Origin: Phosphoribacter sp964558825
Lineage (GTDB): Bacteria > Actinomycetota > Actinomycetes > Actinomycetales > Dermatophilaceae
Direction of reading: 5' to 3'
Assembly (NCBI GenBank): GCA_964558825.1
Contig: CAZLGB010000067.1
Location: forward strand, 1 to 16,094
Length of the DNA stretch: 16,094 bases
Below are positions 13,538 through 16,094 of this stretch, one piece after another. The notes beneath the pieces were generated by a model. The model was not told where the DNA came from and did no database searches. It saw only the letters and a list, made by a program, of their open reading frames with translations. Both the position numbers and the translations under genes were made by a program. The first letter of the stretch is position 1; every line of letters begins with the position of its first letter.

Positions 13538-14218
13538 GTGGGGCAGTCAGCACCTGGGCGGCACGACGAGAGCACCCCGGCACAGCCGAGCGGCCCTCGT
13601 CGTCCCCGCGTCATCCTCCTCACCGGCCCCTCGGGTGCCGGCAAATCCCGTCTCGCCGAGCGGCTGCACACGGCATACGGCTGGCCGGTCGTGCGCCTCG
13701 ATGACTTCTATCGCGACGGCGACGACCCGGCGCTGCCGATGGTGACCCTCGGCGGCCACCCGATCCCCGACTGGGACCACCCCGGATCGTGGAATGCCGA
13801 CGCCGCCCTCGCCGCGCTCACCGCCCTGGTCGAGACCGGCGCCGCGCAGACCCCGACCTATGACATCTCGACGAGCCGGGCGATCGGCTCGAGCACGGTC
13901 AGCGCCGACCCCGACCAGCCCATCCTCGCCGAGGGGATCTTCGCCGCCGAGATCGCCGGCGCGCTGCGCGCCGGCGGACTGCTGGCCGGCGCCTACTGCG
14001 TGAGCCAGGGACGCTGGCGGACCTTCGCCCGCCGGCTCGTCCGCGACCTGCGCGAGCGGCGCAAGCCGCCCCTCGTGCTGGTGCGCCGCGGCTGGGAGCT
14101 GACCCGGCGCGAGCCGGCGATCATCCAGCGGGCCGCCATGCTCGGCGCCCCCTGCGTGCGCCCGGGCGAAGCCGAGCGGTCGATCACCGACCGCCTGATA
14201 GCGTCGACCCCAGCCTGA
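13538..14218 (+). CDS. Uridine-kinase-like P-loop phosphotransferase
   Basis: 226 residues. Walker A GPSGAGKS (30-37) follows the strand RVILLT. VVRLDDFYRDGDDPALP (51-67) carries the Asp-Asp-Phe-Tyr of the uridine kinase/phosphoribulokinase group, where the Asp positions the nucleoside hydroxyl. PDWDHPGSWNADAAL, TPTYDISTSRAIG and ILAEGIFAAEI (Walker B-like) continue the family order. A basic lid FARRLVRDLRERRKPP follows. It probably phosphorylates uridine or cytidine, in keeping with nucleoside salvage around it, but no substrate has been tested for this branch in my knowledge. The first ~22 residues are a low-complexity Ser/Pro/Gly extension that could reflect a start chosen too early, though no internal start with a ribosome binding site is seen. 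Confidence 0.75.
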   Translation: MGQSAPGRHDESTPAQPSGPRRPRVILLTGPSGAGKSRLAERLHTAYGWPVVRLDDFYRDGDDPALPMVTLGGHPIPDWDHPGSWNADAALAALTALVETGAAQTPTYDISTSRAIGSSTVSADPDQPILAEGIFAAEIAGALRAGGLLAGAYCVSQGRWRTFARRLVRDLRERRKPPLVLVRRGWELTRREPAIIQRAAMLGAPCVRPGEAERSITDRLIASTPA

Positions 14219-14246
14219 CCGATCAGTGCCTCAGGGGGACTCGCCG

Positions 14247-15317
14247 ATGTCCGGACCGACCGGTTTCGGGCCCGCCCCGGGCTCGGCCGAGCCCGAGACG
14301 CGGGTGCGCCGCGCCTCCTACCTGCCTCCGGGCGGGTTGGGTGGCCCAGGCAGCGGCCTGGTCACCGACCCTCGTCGGTATGCCGTGACCCGCTCGGCCA
14401 AGCCCGGCATCATCCCCCTGCATCCGCTCGGCCTCAGCGACGTCCTCGACGGAGCCGTCAAGCTCGTGCGCCGCAACCCGGGCGCCGTGCTCGGGACCTC
14501 GGCCGTCGTCAACGTCCTGGCCAACATCCCGGCGATCATCCTCACCCTGCTCTCCGCCGCCGGCTCGTGGATGCGGGCCAGCGGCGTCGCCACCGTCGTC
14601 GACGCCCGCTCCTGGGCGTCGCTCATCGGGCTGGCCGGCACGGCATACGCCGTGCTGCTGCTCGGCGGGGTGCTCGGGTATGCCGGTGCCGAGGCGGCGC
14701 TGGGGCATCGACCCGACCGAGCCACCATCTGGGCGGCCGTGCGCCCCCGCGCCTGGACCCTGCTCGGCTCGCAGGCGCTCGTGCTGGGCGTCGCCGTCGT
14801 CCCCTGGCTGCTGCTCATCGGAGCCGTCGCGCTGCTCTCCAAGGCCTCCGTGCCGATCATCCTGCTCACCGGGCTCACCCTCACCCTCGTCGCGGTCGGG
14901 GTCGACCTGCTCGTCGCCCCGCGGCTGCTGCTCGCCGCTCCGGCGGTCGTCCTCGAGGGCCTCGGCGTGCGCGCCTCCTTCCGCCGCTCGTGGGCCCTGG
15001 TGCGCGGGCGGTGGTGGAGCGTCGCCGGCACCTTCCTGCTGACCCTCGCCGTCACCGTCCTCGTCTTCTGGGTGCTGCAACTGCCTCAATGGGCGGCCTA
15101 CACCCTGCTCGTGGGTCTGTTCGAGCCGAGCCGGGCCGTCGCCGACGTCGCCTCGAATGTCGGCTTCAGCCTCGCCACCCTCGGCGCGGCCGTGCTCGTC
15201 ACGCCGATGCTCGCCGGCACGACGGTGCTGCGCTATCTCGACGCCCGGATGCGCGCCGAGGGCTTCGACCTCGTGCTGTTGCGCGCGGTCGCCGCCGAGG
15301 GCCGGGTGGGCTCGTGA
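14247..15317 (+). CDS. Polytopic membrane protein with glycerophosphodiester-phosphodiesterase-type membrane domain
   Basis: 356 residues from the ATG at 14247, with AGGGGGAC at 14232-14239 as ribosome binding site; an in-frame GTG at 14226 lacks one. A ~55-residue Gly/Pro-rich cytoplasmic start leads to IIPLHPLGLSDVLDGAVKLV and RRNPGAVLG, the entry motif typical of actinobacterial proteins annotated as glycerophosphoryl diester phosphodiesterase membrane domain. About six hydrophobic helices follow (roughly 81-103, 125-150, 172-198, 203-230, 253-277 and 307-328), with the amphipathic GLGVRASFRRSWALVRGRWW before the fifth. No phosphodiesterase catalytic domain is present. The GTGA overlap with the DUF4129 gene marks the start of a membrane-protein operon. 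Confidence 0.75.
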   Translation: MSGPTGFGPAPGSAEPETRVRRASYLPPGGLGGPGSGLVTDPRRYAVTRSAKPGIIPLHPLGLSDVLDGAVKLVRRNPGAVLGTSAVVNVLANIPAIILTLLSAAGSWMRASGVATVVDARSWASLIGLAGTAYAVLLLGGVLGYAGAEAALGHRPDRATIWAAVRPRAWTLLGSQALVLGVAVVPWLLLIGAVALLSKASVPIILLTGLTLTLVAVGVDLLVAPRLLLAAPAVVLEGLGVRASFRRSWALVRGRWWSVAGTFLLTLAVTVLVFWVLQLPQWAAYTLLVGLFEPSRAVADVASNVGFSLATLGAAVLVTPMLAGTTVLRYLDARMRAEGFDLVLLRAVAAEGRVGS

Positions 15318-16009
15318 GCGGCCTCACCGCGCTCTGGGCAGGCGGCGTCCCCAGCGAGCTCGACCCGAGTGGTCCGCAGGCCCGCGAGTGGTTCGCCCAA
15401 GAGCTGGCCAAGGACGACTACGCCGACGGCCGCTCGCTCTTCCAACGGATCATGGCGTGGATCGCCGATCAGCTCGCTCGTCTCATGTCCACCCAGGGCA
15501 CCCCCGGCGAGGGGTATGCCGTCTCCCCCGTCCTCACCGCCCTCGTCGTCGCGCTGCTCCTCGGATTCCTCGGCCTCGCGCTGACCCGGATCCGGGCCAA
15601 CCGGCATGCCCTCGAGCAGGCGGGCGCCGTGCTCGGCGACCTCGACCTCACCCCCGTGCAGTTCCGCGACCGGGGCGCCGCCGCACTGCGTGACGGACGC
15701 TGGGACGACGCGGTCCTCGACTACACCCGGGCCATCGCCCGCGAGGCCGCCGATCGCACCCTGCTCACCGAGGCCCCCTCACTCACGGCCCACGAGGTCG
15801 GCACCCAGCTCACGCCGGCCTTCCCCGCCCACGCCGGCTGGATCGCGTCGGCGATGGATCTCTTCGACGCCGTCCGCTATGGCAGGTATGCCGCCCTCGA
15901 GACCGATGCGCGCTCGGTCGCCGAGCTCGACGGAGTGCTCGTCAAGACCCGGCCGGTCCTCGTCGACGAGGTCGCCGTCGAGGCCGGCAGCAGCATGGCG
16001 GCGCCGTGA
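15314..16009 (+). CDS. DUF4129 domain protein
   Basis: 231 residues from a GTG overlapping the previous stop (GTGA). A soluble or exported N-terminal part (SELDPSGPQAREWFAQELAKDDYADG) and an amphipathic stretch precede one clear transmembrane helix at about 72-91 (PVLTALVVALLLGFLGLALT). The cytoplasmic half holds the DUF4129 signature: FRDRGAAALRDGRWDDAVLDY, then TRAIAREAADR...LTAHEVGTQL (about 120-165), followed by an AMDLFDAVRYGRYA segment. Function is unknown. In many actinobacteria DUF4129 genes sit with DUF4350, a MoxR-type AAA ATPase and a DUF58 protein. The same order appears to start here. Confidence 0.82.
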   Translation: MSGLTALWAGGVPSELDPSGPQAREWFAQELAKDDYADGRSLFQRIMAWIADQLARLMSTQGTPGEGYAVSPVLTALVVALLLGFLGLALTRIRANRHALEQAGAVLGDLDLTPVQFRDRGAAALRDGRWDDAVLDYTRAIAREAADRTLLTEAPSLTAHEVGTQLTPAFPAHAGWIASAMDLFDAVRYGRYAALETDARSVAELDGVLVKTRPVLVDEVAVEAGSSMAAP

Positions 16010-16094
16010 GCACCGACCTCTGGCCCGGAGCCGCCACCACCGAGCCGGCCGACGCCCCCGACGCGGCCGGCACGCCACCGGACGCCGCGCTCGG
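16006..16094 (+). CDS. N-terminus of the next gene (DUF4350 expected from order)
   Basis: A GTG inside a GTGA overlap with the DUF4129 stop opens a frame that stays open to the window edge (29 codons): MSTDLWPGAATTEPADAPDA and so on. Only a low-complexity Ala/Pro/Asp lead is visible, typical of cytoplasmic tails before a first helix. The DUF4350 guess rests on gene order alone. Confidence 0.55.
   Translation, partial: MSTDLWPGAATTEPADAPDAAGTPPDAAL

Larger units (their letters stand above)
250..15893. repeat. Dispersed over-represented octamer GTATGCCG / CGGCATAC
   Basis: By eye I count 27 copies of the octamer in either orientation (28 of the heptamer GTATGCC), the first at 250-257 and the last at 15886-15893. 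Examples are 732-739, 1316-1323, 3904-3911, 4715-4722, 7427-7434, 10574-10581, 13671-13678 and 14678-14685. About 16 read GTATGCC and 12 GGCATAC on the plus strand, so there is little strand skew. Almost all are inside genes. Confidence 0.75.

Noticed and set aside
1..16094. tRNA, rRNA, insertion sequences, integrases or phage genes
   Set aside because: No tRNA-like cloverleaf, transposase motif or terminal inverted repeats were seen by eye; the genes look like ordinary chromosomal content.

Overview
The window is gene-dense, very GC-rich DNA (roughly 70 % by eye) with GTG/TTG starts, many 4-bp ATGA/GTGA gene overlaps and at least two likely leaderless promoters. It comes from an actinobacterium. 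The neighbourhood lpdA - purine nucleoside phosphorylase - phosphosugar mutase recalls the mycobacterial Rv3303c-Rv3307-Rv3308 region, and the membrane protein/DUF4129 cluster is a common actinobacterial arrangement. A micrococcalean of the Intrasporangiaceae type is my best guess; this is inference, not a computed placement.

Layout. 1-1686 (minus strand): the N-terminus of a polytopic membrane protein (DUF6541-like) and an LpdA-type flavoprotein NAD(P)H:quinone dehydrogenase. 1687-1797: a divergent intergenic region with competing inverted repeats. 1798-5743 (plus): a complete ABC importer operon (lipoprotein solute-binding protein, two permeases, ATPase with TOBE domain) of the Fe3+/polyamine/thiamine/phosphonate type, substrate unknown. 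5798-8370 (plus): purine nucleoside phosphorylase and a PMM/PGM-family phosphosugar mutase, translationally coupled. 8371-8939: a 569-bp gene-free stretch holding nine tandem ~52-bp repeats, each centred on CACGTG, followed by a perfect 38-bp AT-rich palindrome. 8940-10092: a small membrane protein (plus) and a PH-domain-like membrane protein (minus), converging on a shared hairpin. 10133-13525 (plus): deoC, a complete aldehyde dehydrogenase and a shortened ALDH-like protein without the catalytic half. 13538-14218: a uridine-kinase-like P-loop protein. 14247-16094 (plus): a membrane protein, a DUF4129 protein and the start of a third gene, probably DUF4350, all overlapping.

How the genes fit together. 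The nucleoside genes make a near-complete purine (deoxy)nucleoside salvage and catabolic route: PNP releases (deoxy)ribose-1-phosphate, the mutase could convert it to the 5-phosphate, DeoC splits deoxyribose-5-phosphate into glyceraldehyde-3-phosphate and acetaldehyde, and the ALDH next to deoC could oxidise the acetaldehyde. A uridine-kinase-like protein follows. LpdA is a redox enzyme with no obvious direct role in this route.

Three signals are not explained by gene annotation. First, the octamer GTATGCCG/CGGCATAC occurs about 27 times where well under one is expected, in all three codon frames, while its transition partner GTACGCCG was not found. Second, the CACGTG repeat array has two alternating unit types and one hybrid. 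Third, a perfect 38-bp palindrome lies just before a small membrane-protein gene. The split ALDH pair beside deoC is the most interesting protein-level feature.
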